Shown: one piece after another, positions 24,064 through 31,813 of the stretch
Layout of the letters: every line of letters starts with the position of its first letter
How positions within the stretch are numbered: the stretch's first letter is position 1
From: Rhizobium sp. BK196
Lineage (GTDB): Bacteria; Pseudomonadota; Alphaproteobacteria; Rhizobiales; Rhizobiaceae
DNA length: 64,000 nt
Assembly (NCBI RefSeq): GCF_014193255.1
Contig: NZ_JACHZB010000011.1
Span: 124,001-188,000 of the forward strand
Direction: 5' to 3'
The notes under the pieces: model-generated
The model's input: only the letters and a program-made list of their open reading frames with translations
Told to the model about the DNA's origin: nothing
Database searches by the model: none
Made by a program: the position numbers and the translations under genes

Positions 24064-24272
24064 GGGGTTCTTTCAGGTCATCGGCAAAAGGCATTCCACG
24101 GCGATTGGGCCTGCGGGCCGCGCCATTGACGGTACTTGTGTCGCTCTGCTTCTGCATCGCAAAATTGCATGGCTTCCACAGCGCGCCTTTGTAAAAAAAG
24201 AGGTGGCGCTTTCCGTCAGCTTTTCTATTCTTGCCGCTTCGATCCGCCCGCTCGGGCAGTGCAGGAAAGCAG

Positions 24273-25331
24273 ATGCAACTCGTATTCGACGGTCATAACG
24301 ACGTTCTCCTTCGACTCTGGTCTCATGCGAAAGACGGAAGTGATCCGGTCGCGGAATTTGCTGATGGCACGACGGCAGGTCATATAGATGCTCCGCGTTC
24401 AAAGGCCGGCGGTCTGGCGGGCGGCCTTTGTGCCATCTACATTCCCTCGGGCGATCTGGTTTTTGCCGATCCCGATGCGAATGGCCATTATGCGACGCCG
24501 CTTGCCGCTCCGCTTGATCCCCTGCCCTCGCTTGCCATAGCCACAGAGATGGCGGCGATCGCGCTCAGACTCGACCGTGCCGGTGCCTGGCGACTTTGCC
24601 GCTCGGTTCAGGATATCCGCAAGGCGATGGCGTCGGGCGTTTTTGCCGCTGTCATGCATATGGAGGGCTGCGAGGCGATCGGCGCCGATCTCGCTGCTCT
24701 GGATGTTTTTTATGCCGCCGGGCTGCGTTCGCTCGGCCCGGTATGGAGCCGGCACAATATCTTTGGGCACGGCGTGCCCTTTGCCTTCCCGAGCTCACCG
24801 GATACGGCGCCGGGTTTGACGGAAGCCGGCTTTGCGCTGGTGCGCGAGTGCAACCGCCTCGGCATCCTGATCGATCTCGCCCACATCACCGAGAAGGGTT
24901 TCTGGGATGTGGCGGAGACGAGTGACCAGCCGCTCGTCGCCAGCCATTCCAACGCCCATGCTCTGACACCGGTCGCCCGCAACCTCACCGACAGGCAGCT
25001 CGACGCGATCCGTGAGCGTCGCGGTCTTGTCGGTGTGAACTATGCGACGGCAATGCTTCGTCCGGATGGCCGCTCCGATGCCGATACGCCGCTTTCCGAC
25101 ATGATCTGCCATATCGATTACCTCGTGAACCGGGTCGGAATCGATTGCGTGGCGCTCGGTTCGGACTTTGACGGCGCCACCATTCCGGAAGAAATTGGTG
25201 ATGCCTCGGGCAACCAGAGGCTGATTGCCGCTCTCCGGCAAGCTGGCTATGGTGCGGAGGACTTGACCAAAATCGCCAGCGAAAACTGGCTTCGCATTCT
25301 GGCTTCGGCGTGGAGGGAAGAGGACGCCTGA
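24273..25331 (+). CDS. Membrane-dipeptidase family (M19) dipeptidase
   Basis: This 352-residue zinc dipeptidase carries the M19 ligands: H8 and D10 (FDGHNDVL), bridging E131 (MHMEGCEA), H204 (DLAHITEKGF), H225 (VASHSNAHA) and the ALGSDFDG aspartate near 292. M19 enzymes hydrolyse a wide range of dipeptides, including ones with a D-residue at the C-terminal position. No signal peptide is visible, so it is probably cytoplasmic. ATG 24273 follows AGGA; the frame from 24231 is not conserved. It sits directly before a complete peptide ABC transporter, suggesting that imported dipeptides are cleaved by this enzyme. Confidence 0.92.
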   Translation: MQLVFDGHNDVLLRLWSHAKDGSDPVAEFADGTTAGHIDAPRSKAGGLAGGLCAIYIPSGDLVFADPDANGHYATPLAAPLDPLPSLAIATEMAAIALRLDRAGAWRLCRSVQDIRKAMASGVFAAVMHMEGCEAIGADLAALDVFYAAGLRSLGPVWSRHNIFGHGVPFAFPSSPDTAPGLTEAGFALVRECNRLGILIDLAHITEKGFWDVAETSDQPLVASHSNAHALTPVARNLTDRQLDAIRERRGLVGVNYATAMLRPDGRSDADTPLSDMICHIDYLVNRVGIDCVALGSDFDGATIPEEIGDASGNQRLIAALRQAGYGAEDLTKIASENWLRILASAWREEDA

Positions 25332-25375
25332 GACCAAATAATACTTAGTAATCAATCAAAACAGGGGAACAAGCC

Positions 25376-27016
25376 ATGATGATTACCAAACTCAACCGCA
25401 GCTTCCGCCTTCTTTCCGCAGGGGCTGCGCTTTCGCTCCTGATGGCAGCAGCGCCCGCTGCCTTCGCAGAGACGCCGAAGGACACGCTCGTCGAAGGTTT
25501 TGCCATCGACGACATCATCACGATGGATCCGGGCGAAGCTTTCGAGCTTTCGACGGCTGAGGTCACCAGCAATACCTACAGCCTGCTCGTTCGTCTCGAC
25601 ATGAACGACACTTCGAAGATCAAGGGCGACCTCGCCGACAGCTGGACCGTTTCCGATGATGGTCTCACTTATACGTTCAAGCTGAAGCCGGATCTGAAGT
25701 TCGCCTCCGGCAATCCGATCACCGCCGAAGACGTTGCCTGGTCCTTCGAGCGCGCCGTCAAGCTCGACAAGAGCCCGGCCTTCATTCTCACCCAGTTCGG
25801 CCTGACCGGCGACAACGTCACCGAGAAGGCCAAGGCTGCCGACCCGACCACCTTCACCTTTACCGTCGACAAGGCCTATGCGCCGAGCTTCGTGCTGAAC
25901 TGCCTGACGGCAACAGTTGCTTCCGTCGTCGACAAGAAGTTGGTGATGGACCACGTGAAACCGGTCACGGTCGATGCCGATCACAAATACGACAATGACT
26001 TCGGCAATGAATGGCTGAAGACGAATTATGCCGGTTCCGGCGCTTACAAACTGCGTGAATGGCGCGCCAACGAAGTCGTCGTCATGGAACGCAACGACAA
26101 TTATTATGGCGAGAAAGCCAAGCTCAACCGCGTTATCTACCGCTACATGAAGGAAAGCTCGGCGCAGCGCCTGGCGCTTGAGGCCGGCGATATCGATATC
26201 GCCCGCAACCTTGAGCCTGGCGACCTCGATGCGGTGGCCAAGAATGCGGATCTCGCGACCACCAATGCGCCGAAGAGCACGGTCTATTACGTCAGCCTCA
26301 ACAGCAAGAACGAGAACCTGAAGAAGCCTGAGGTCCAGGAAGCCTTCAAGTATCTCGTCGACTATGACGCGATTGGCGCGACCCTCATCAAGGGCATCGG
26401 TGAGATCCACCAGACCTTCCTGCCGACTGGCCAGCTCGGAGCGCTGAACGAGAACCCCTACAAGCTCGACGTTGCCAAGGCGAAGGAACTGCTCGCCAAG
26501 GCAGGCGTGCCGGACGGTTTCTCGGTCACCATGGATGTTCGCAACACGCAGCCGGTCACCGGCATTGCCGAATCCATGCAGCAGACGCTTGCCCAGGCCG
26601 GGGTGAAGATGGAGATCATCCCCGGTGACGGTAAGCAGACGCTGACCAAGTACCGCGCCCGCACGCACGACATGTATATCGGCCAGTGGGGATCGGACTA
26701 TTTCGATCCGAACTCCAATGCTGATACTTTTACCTCCAACCCCGACAATTCCGATGCGGGCACGGTGAAGACGCTTGCATGGCGCAATACGTGGGAAGCG
26801 CCCGAGCTTGACAAGGAGACGAAGGCTGCCCTGCTCGAGCGTGACGCCGCCAAGCGTGCGGCCATGTATGAGGACATTCAGAAGAAGTTCCTGGCCAACA
26901 GCCCCTTCGTCATCATCTTCCAGCAAATCGAAGTGGCTGGCTATCGCAAGAGCCTCAAAGACTTCAAGCTGGGTCCCAGCTTCGACACCAACTATGTAGG
27001 CCCGATCTCGAAGTGA
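25376..27016 (+). CDS. Peptide ABC transporter substrate-binding protein (DppA/family 5)
   Basis: The 546-residue periplasmic protein of solute-binding family 5 has a signal peptide (to about residue 32, ending AAPAAFA) and typical segments: DLADSWTVSDDGLTYTFKLK, ITAEDVAWSFERAVKL, GSGAYKLREW-AN-VVVMERNDNYY and ALEAGDIDIARNLEPGDL. Family 5 proteins bind di- or oligopeptides, nickel or other small ligands; the dipeptidase gene 44 bases upstream favours peptides. Start choice between 25376 and 25379 (MM) is immaterial; GGGGAA lies upstream. It heads an operon with two permeases and two ATPases. Confidence 0.9.
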   Translation: MMITKLNRSFRLLSAGAALSLLMAAAPAAFAETPKDTLVEGFAIDDIITMDPGEAFELSTAEVTSNTYSLLVRLDMNDTSKIKGDLADSWTVSDDGLTYTFKLKPDLKFASGNPITAEDVAWSFERAVKLDKSPAFILTQFGLTGDNVTEKAKAADPTTFTFTVDKAYAPSFVLNCLTATVASVVDKKLVMDHVKPVTVDADHKYDNDFGNEWLKTNYAGSGAYKLREWRANEVVVMERNDNYYGEKAKLNRVIYRYMKESSAQRLALEAGDIDIARNLEPGDLDAVAKNADLATTNAPKSTVYYVSLNSKNENLKKPEVQEAFKYLVDYDAIGATLIKGIGEIHQTFLPTGQLGALNENPYKLDVAKAKELLAKAGVPDGFSVTMDVRNTQPVTGIAESMQQTLAQAGVKMEIIPGDGKQTLTKYRARTHDMYIGQWGSDYFDPNSNADTFTSNPDNSDAGTVKTLAWRNTWEAPELDKETKAALLERDAAKRAAMYEDIQKKFLANSPFVIIFQQIEVAGYRKSLKDFKLGPSFDTNYVGPISK

Positions 27017-27038
27017 TGGGGCCGGCTAGGCTGATCCA

Positions 27039-28106
27039 GTGAGTATCGTCGAAACGAGACAGGAGGCGCGGCCCCGCAAGGGCCGTGCACTCTCCTTTGC
27101 GAAGGCGCTGGGGCGTTTCCTCTTCGCCGCCGTCACCACCTATCTCGGCCTTCTGGCTGTCACCTTCTTCATTGGCCGCGTCGTGCCGATCGATCCCGTG
27201 CTCGCCATTCTTGGCGACCGCGCGCCGACCCATGTCGTAGAGCGCGTGCGCCGCGAGATGGGCTTTGACCTGCCGCTCTACGAGCAGTTCTACATCTATC
27301 TCAAGGGCATACTTTCCGGTGATTTCGGCAATTCGGTGCTGACCACCAATCCTGTCATGGTCGATATTCGCCGCGTCTTCCCGGCCACGCTGGAACTTGC
27401 GACCGTCGGCACGATCATCGGCTCTGTCATTGGCGTGCCGCTCGGTGTACTGGCTGCCGTGCGCCGCGGCAGCATTGCCGACCAGGTCGTGCGCGTCATC
27501 GGCCTTGTCGGCTATTCGGTGCCGATCTTCTGGCTGGCGTTGATCTCGCTCGTCATCTTCTATGCGCAGCTGCGCTGGGTGGCTTTCCCCGGTCGCATCG
27601 ATATCGTCTACGAATACAGCTTCACACCGGTCACCGGCTTCTATCTCCTCGATAGTGCCTGGCAGGGGCAGTGGGATGTTTTTTATGACGTCTTCCGCCA
27701 CATCATCCTGCCGGCCTCGCTGCTCGGTTATTTCTCGCTCGCTTATATCAGCCGCATGACCCGCAGCTTCATGCTGAACGAGCTGTCGCAGGAATATGTG
27801 GTGGCGGCTCGCGCCAAGGGCCTTTCTGAGACACGGGTGATCTGGGGGCATGCGTTGAGAAATGCAGCGGTGCCGCTCGTGACCGTCATAGCGCTTTCCT
27901 ATGCAGGTCTGCTTGAAGGCTCGGTATTGACGGAGACGGTCTTCTCCTGGCCCGGCATCGGCCTCTACATCACCAACTCGCTGCAAAACGCCGACATGAA
28001 CGCCGTGCTTGGCGGCACGATCGTCATTGGCACGGTGTTCGTCGGCATCAACCTTATTTCCGATCTCCTCTATCGGATACTCGACCCGAGGACGCGCGAC
28101 CGATGA
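27039..28106 (+). CDS. Peptide ABC transporter permease (DppB type)
   Basis: The 355-residue inner-membrane permease has about six hydrophobic segments and the binding-protein-dependent motif (EYVVAARAKGLSETRVIWGHALRNA) with the characteristic A-AKGL-E loop that docks with the ATPase. The N-terminal RREMGFDLPLYEQFYIYLKGILSGDFGNS is diagnostic of the DppB/OppB family. It has a GTG start at 27039, after the binding-protein gene. Its stop overlaps the start of the next permease by four bases. Confidence 0.93.
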   Translation: MSIVETRQEARPRKGRALSFAKALGRFLFAAVTTYLGLLAVTFFIGRVVPIDPVLAILGDRAPTHVVERVRREMGFDLPLYEQFYIYLKGILSGDFGNSVLTTNPVMVDIRRVFPATLELATVGTIIGSVIGVPLGVLAAVRRGSIADQVVRVIGLVGYSVPIFWLALISLVIFYAQLRWVAFPGRIDIVYEYSFTPVTGFYLLDSAWQGQWDVFYDVFRHIILPASLLGYFSLAYISRMTRSFMLNELSQEYVVAARAKGLSETRVIWGHALRNAAVPLVTVIALSYAGLLEGSVLTETVFSWPGIGLYITNSLQNADMNAVLGGTIVIGTVFVGINLISDLLYRILDPRTRDR

Positions 28107-29038
28107 CGGTTCCGACCACGCCTTCCACGCCCGTGAGCCGCCGTGACTGGTTGCTGTCCGACCGGCCGCAGTCGCGCATGCAGGCTCGACTCGGCCGCGC
28201 CTACGTTACCTGGCGGCAATTCACCGCTAACCGGCTCGCCGTCATCGGTCTGCTGATCATCGTGGCGCTGTTGCTGATTGCTGCCTTTGCCAATCTGATC
28301 GCCACCCACAATCCCGTTGTCGGCGATCTCAAGAATGCTCGCCTGCTGCCGCCCGGCAGCGCCGGCTATCTGCTTGGCACCGATGATCAGGGCCGCGATA
28401 TCTTCTCGCGTCTCATCTACGGCTCGCGGCTGACGCTGCTCGTCGTGGTCCTTGTCGCCGTTATCTCCGCGCCTGTTGGACTCATCGTCGGCACGGTATC
28501 GGGTTATGCCGGCGGATGGGTGGATGCGACGCTGATGCGCATCACCGATATCTTCCTTGCCTTCCCGAAGCTCGTGCTGGCACTTGCCTTCGTCGCAGCC
28601 CTCGGGCCTGGCATCCAGAACGCCATCATCGCCATCGCCATCACCTCCTGGCCGCCTTATGCGCGCATCGCCCGCGCCGAGACACTGACGGTCCGGCGGT
28701 CCGATTATATCTCGGCGGTCAAGCTGATGGGCGCTTCGCCGCTGCGCATCATTATCAGGCACGTCATGCCGCTCTGTATTTCCTCGCTGATCGTGCGCGT
28801 GACGCTCGACATGGCGGGCATCATCCTGACGGCGGCCGGCCTCGGCTTCCTCGGTCTCGGCGCACAGCCGCCGCTGCCGGAATGGGGCGCGATGATCGCC
28901 TCTGGGCGCCGTTTCATCCTCGACCAATGGTGGGTCGCAGCCATGCCCGGCATTGCCATCCTCGTTGTCAGCCTCGGCTTCAACCTTCTGGGTGATGGCC
29001 TGCGCGATGCGCTCGATCCGAAGGAGGCTGGCCAATGA
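28103..29038 (+). CDS. Peptide ABC transporter permease (DppC type)
   Basis: This is the partner permease of the DppB-type subunit, 311 residues. The family features are HLLGTDDQGRD-like GTDDQGRDIFSRLIYGSRLTL, SDYISAVKLMGASPLRIIIRHVMP (coupling loop) and a C-terminal LGDGLRDALDPK. ATGA overlaps on both sides link it to the preceding and following genes. About five or six membrane segments are visible. Confidence 0.93.
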   Translation: MTVPTTPSTPVSRRDWLLSDRPQSRMQARLGRAYVTWRQFTANRLAVIGLLIIVALLLIAAFANLIATHNPVVGDLKNARLLPPGSAGYLLGTDDQGRDIFSRLIYGSRLTLLVVVLVAVISAPVGLIVGTVSGYAGGWVDATLMRITDIFLAFPKLVLALAFVAALGPGIQNAIIAIAITSWPPYARIARAETLTVRRSDYISAVKLMGASPLRIIIRHVMPLCISSLIVRVTLDMAGIILTAAGLGFLGLGAQPPLPEWGAMIASGRRFILDQWWVAAMPGIAILVVSLGFNLLGDGLRDALDPKEAGQ

Positions 29039-29868
29039 GCTCGCTTCTGACAGTGAAAAACCTGCGTGTCAGCTATCCGACCCGCACGGGTGTCATTGAG
29101 GCCGTGCGCGGTGTTTCCTTCATCCTCGGCAAGGAGCGGCTCGGCATCGTCGGCGAATCCGGCTCCGGCAAATCGCAGACCGGCCGCGCCATCATGGGGC
29201 TGACGCCGAAGCACGGCCTCGTCACCGCCGACACGCTGGATTTCAGCGGCCTCGATCTCCTCAAGGCCTCGGCCGCCGACCGGCGCAAGCTTCGCGGCAA
29301 ACGCATCGCCATGATCCTGCAGGATCCGAAATATTCGCTCGATCCGGTCATGACCATCGGCAAGCAAATCTGCGAAACATTGCGCACGCATGAGAAGGTC
29401 GGCAAAGGCGAGGCGCGAGACCGTGCGCTCGACATGCTGGAAGCGGTGCAGATCCGCGATCCCCAGCGCGTCTTCGATCTCTATCCGCACGAGGTTTCGG
29501 GTGGCATGGGCCAGCGCGCGATGATCGCCATGATGCTGGTCGCCGGGCCCGAACTCTTGATCGCCGACGAGCCTACCTCGGCGCTCGACGTAACGGTTCA
29601 GCTCGATGTTTTGAGGATCATGGACCGGCTGGTGTCCGAACGCGGCATGGGGTTGATTTTCGTCTCCCACGATCTAAGGCTCGTCTCCTCCTTCTGCGAC
29701 CGCGTCATCGTCATGTATGCCGGCCGCATCGTCGAAGAGATTGCCGCGTCCGAACTCCGCAATGCGAAACATCCTTATACGCAGGGCCTGCTGAACTGCA
29801 TGCCGCAGATCGGTGAAAACAGGCATCCGCTGCCGGTTCTCGACCGCAAGCCGGAGTGGGCTTTATGA
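29035..29868 (+). CDS. Peptide ABC transporter ATP-binding protein (DppD type)
   Basis: The 277-residue ATPase has Walker A GESGSGKS (40-47), the signature VSGGMGQRAMIA and Walker B with ADEPTSALDVT, and the D-type C-terminal HPYTQGLLNCMP. The motif SGGMGQR is common in DppD proteins. The start overlaps the preceding permease stop by four bases, and the stop overlaps the next ATPase. With the DppF-type protein it forms the heterodimeric motor of the importer. The usual C-terminal cysteine-rich Fe-S motif of DppD is absent. Confidence 0.93.
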   Translation: MSSLLTVKNLRVSYPTRTGVIEAVRGVSFILGKERLGIVGESGSGKSQTGRAIMGLTPKHGLVTADTLDFSGLDLLKASAADRRKLRGKRIAMILQDPKYSLDPVMTIGKQICETLRTHEKVGKGEARDRALDMLEAVQIRDPQRVFDLYPHEVSGGMGQRAMIAMMLVAGPELLIADEPTSALDVTVQLDVLRIMDRLVSERGMGLIFVSHDLRLVSSFCDRVIVMYAGRIVEEIAASELRNAKHPYTQGLLNCMPQIGENRHPLPVLDRKPEWAL

Positions 29869-30614
29869 GCACAGCGTTGTCCGCAGACCATCTCGGTGTC
29901 GTCTACGACCATTTCCATGCGCTGAAAGATGTGAGCATTTCCATTGAAAGTGGCGAATCCTTCGGCCTCGTTGGTGAATCCGGCTCGGGCAAGTCCACGT
30001 TGCTACGCGCCGTTGCCGGGCTCGCTCCTGTCAGTGAGGGAGCGATCCACATTCACGGCGAGGAGCTTAAAGGCTGGAAGCGCAGCAGAAGCTTCTATCG
30101 AAGCGTCCAGATGGTCTTCCAGGATCCCTATGGCTCGCTGCACCCCCGCCAGACTGTCGACCGGTTGCTTCTGGAGCCGCTTGCCATCCACGGTATCGGC
30201 GATGGCGAGAAGCGTATTGCCCGGGCGCTCGACGAGGTTGGGCTCGGCAATGGTTTTCGGTTCCGCTACCCGCATCAGCTTTCCGGAGGTCAGCGGCAGC
30301 GTGTGGCAATCGCCCGCGCACTGATCGTCGAACCGTCCATCCTGCTGCTCGATGAGCCGACATCGGCGTTGGATGCCTCCGTGCAGGCCGAGGTTCTCAA
30401 TCTTCTGGAGCAGATCCGGCGTGATCGGAAATTGACCTTCGTCATGGTCAGTCACGATCTCGGTGTCGTCACCCATATGTGCGAGAGGCTTGCGGTGATG
30501 CGCGGCGGCGCCGTCGTTGAACGGCTGACATCGGCCGAACTTGCCGCAGGCAGCGTTCACGAGGAGTATACGCGAAATTTGATGATCGCGAGCAAGGGTT
30601 TCGTGAAGGCTTGA
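29865..30614 (+). CDS. Peptide ABC transporter ATP-binding protein (DppF type)
   Basis: The 249-residue ATPase has Walker A GESGSGKST (37-45), MVFQDPYGSLHPRQT (Q loop of the DppF/OppF family), LSGGQRQRVAIARAL and LLLDEPTSALD. ATG 29865 overlaps the upstream stop by four bases; an earlier in-frame GTG (29856) lies inside the neighbour. It is the last gene of the peptide operon. A weak seven-base hairpin (CTTGAAA / TTTCAAG) follows its stop. Confidence 0.92.
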   Translation: MSTALSADHLGVVYDHFHALKDVSISIESGESFGLVGESGSGKSTLLRAVAGLAPVSEGAIHIHGEELKGWKRSRSFYRSVQMVFQDPYGSLHPRQTVDRLLLEPLAIHGIGDGEKRIARALDEVGLGNGFRFRYPHQLSGGQRQRVAIARALIVEPSILLLDEPTSALDASVQAEVLNLLEQIRRDRKLTFVMVSHDLGVVTHMCERLAVMRGGAVVERLTSAELAAGSVHEEYTRNLMIASKGFVKA

Positions 30615-30705
30615 AAGCCAATGGTTTCAAGTCCTTGAAAAATCTGGCATGCCCGCGGGCGTTAAGGATAATGTTTCCCTAAAACACGACCATTCGACTA
30701 GACTA

Positions 30706-30734
30706 TTGACAGCTGCCTTAGTTCTGTCATGATC
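30706..30734 (+). promoter_or_regulatory. Candidate sigma-70 type promoter
   Basis: A consensus TTGACA at 30706-30711 is followed after 17 bases by ATGATC (30729-30734), which is a poor -10. It lies about 45 bases before a small ORF with a strong ribosome-binding site. Confidence 0.35.
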
Positions 30735-30777
30735 TCGTTAACGACCGTTAGCTTTCGTGATCGATGGAGGTTGAGGC

Positions 30778-30966
30778 ATGTTCTTTCTCGGTGGGATGAC
30801 CATGGGTTACCTCGATCCGCCTGTTAAGGCCGAGCGGAGGGAAATCGCCTCCGCGACTATCCCGGCGGAAAAGGATCGCCGGTTGATCGAAACATCCCCG
30901 AGCGCACCTCAGAGCGACAGCTCTGCCGAACGTTCCTGGCTCTGGGCATGGCGCGCGCTCTGCTGA
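30778..30966 (+). CDS. Small protein of unknown function (62 aa)
   Basis: GGAGG lies seven bases before the ATG, a near-ideal ribosome-binding site, and a possible promoter lies upstream. The predicted protein (MFFLGGMTMGYLDPPVKAER...) is mostly polar and charged with a C-terminal tryptophan-rich tail (SWLWAWRALC). No membrane segment or family is recognised. It is the first of three small ORFs between the peptide transporter and ndvB. The main support is the translation signal, so it could still be non-coding. Confidence 0.5.
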   Translation: MFFLGGMTMGYLDPPVKAERREIASATIPAEKDRRLIETSPSAPQSDSSAERSWLWAWRALC

Positions 30967-31095
30967 AATCGGACCCGGGCGGATTTTCTCTTTCGTCCGC
31001 TCTGGACGGAAAATTATCTCTACCTACATTATAGAGTATAAGAATATAAAGCGAGCCGGCAATTCGGCCGCAAAACAAACAGACGGAGGCGACAC

Positions 31096-31260
31096 ATGGC
31101 AAATCTGGGTATCTCGCATACTCATGTGAACCAGTACGGATCCGTACCGGCAAAGAAGCCGGTCACCACGCGGCATAGAATCCAGACCGCGATCCATGCA
31201 GCCCTTTTCACGGCGGCTTTCCTTTTTGTCGTCGCTATGGTTTGTGGCGTCGTCGGCTGA
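31096..31260 (+). CDS. Small membrane protein of unknown function (54 aa)
   Basis: The ATG follows GGAGG with seven-base spacing. The 54-codon frame encodes a basic N-terminal half (VPAKKPVTTRHRIQ) and a hydrophobic C-terminal segment (AALFTAAFLFVVAMVCGVV) that should span the membrane once, with the N-terminus in the cytoplasm. The upstream 130 bases are AT-rich and probably contain its promoter. A 7-bp hairpin (GAGCGCC / GGCGCTC) follows 15 bases after the stop. The family is unknown. Confidence 0.55.
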   Translation: MANLGISHTHVNQYGSVPAKKPVTTRHRIQTAIHAALFTAAFLFVVAMVCGVVG

Positions 31261-31343
31261 CGCCGGCGCGTCCTTGAGCGCCCATTTGATGGCGCTCATT
31301 TGATCGAGTAATTTTCCATCTGGAACAATTGGGGCGCGTCAGC

Positions 31344-31376
31344 ATTCTCCTGACACTTTGGTGCTCACAGGAGAGT
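31344..31376 (+). promoter_or_regulatory. Hairpin that buries the ribosome-binding site of a 35-codon ORF
   Basis: ATTCTCCTG (31344-31352) can pair with CAGGAGAGT (31368-31376), a nine-pair stem with one G-T pair. The right arm contains the GGAGAG Shine-Dalgarno sequence of the ORF starting at 31381. Translation would be blocked unless the stem opens, as in RNA thermometers, riboswitches or sRNA-controlled leaders. Confidence 0.5.
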
Positions 31377-31380
31377 GGTC

Positions 31381-31488
31381 ATGAAGGGCATTCCACGATG
31401 GTTGCTCGATAGTCCGATGCCCATCACCCTTTTTCTTTCCTGTTCTATGCAGTTTAGTCCATATCCGAAAGTAGGCGTAAGGCGCTGA
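31381..31488 (+). CDS. 35-codon ORF, possible leader peptide or part of an sRNA
   Basis: The frame begins MKGIPRWLLDSPMPITLFLSC and ends after YPKVGVRR. It has a good Shine-Dalgarno (GGAGAG) but this is locked in a hairpin. A strong terminator begins 17 bases after the stop. The peptide is unlike anything I recognise, so the transcript itself may be the functional product. Confidence 0.35.
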   Translation: MKGIPRWLLDSPMPITLFLSCSMQFSPYPKVGVRR

Positions 31489-31505
31489 TCGCGTCAGGAC
31501 GCCGT

Positions 31506-31537
31506 AAGGCGCATGGATGTTGCCATGCGCCTTTTTT
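31506..31537 (+). terminator. Strong intrinsic terminator upstream of ndvB
   Basis: AAGGCGCATGG and CCATGCGCCTT form a perfect 11-bp stem around a six-base loop, followed by a run of T residues to 31537. It would end the small transcript before ndvB. A preceding imperfect stem (GGCGT...ACGCC with CTGA/TCAG) lies at 31473-31502. Confidence 0.85.
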
Positions 31538-31813
31538 CATGCCGGCGGCTGGAATTGCAGGATCGTCCTTTGCCTTGAATTATTTCGATTGCGTCCAAGT
31601 TTCTCCAGTGGCTTCGCAGGGGCGCTGGAAAGCCACGGCCATCCGTAAAGTCATGCCATCATCCGGATGGCCTGTCGCCGAAAGGGAGCAAGCCTCCTGT
31701 CGATCCTGCTTTTGCTGATCTCGAAGATGACCAGCCCGTTCATGCGACAGTCATCGCAAGCAGTGCAGACCTAGCCGGAATAAGAGAGCTGTTTGGATCC
31801 AGAACCGAAAGCC
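31538..31813 (+). other. ndvB upstream region and possible structured leader
   Basis: No protein gene is supported in these 276 bases. GGCCATCCG (31637-31645) and CGGATGGCC (31664-31672) form a perfect 9-bp inverted repeat, and a smaller CCAG...CTGG stem lies just upstream. The ndvB promoter must be here, but no clear -35/-10 pair stands out. Confidence 0.45.
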
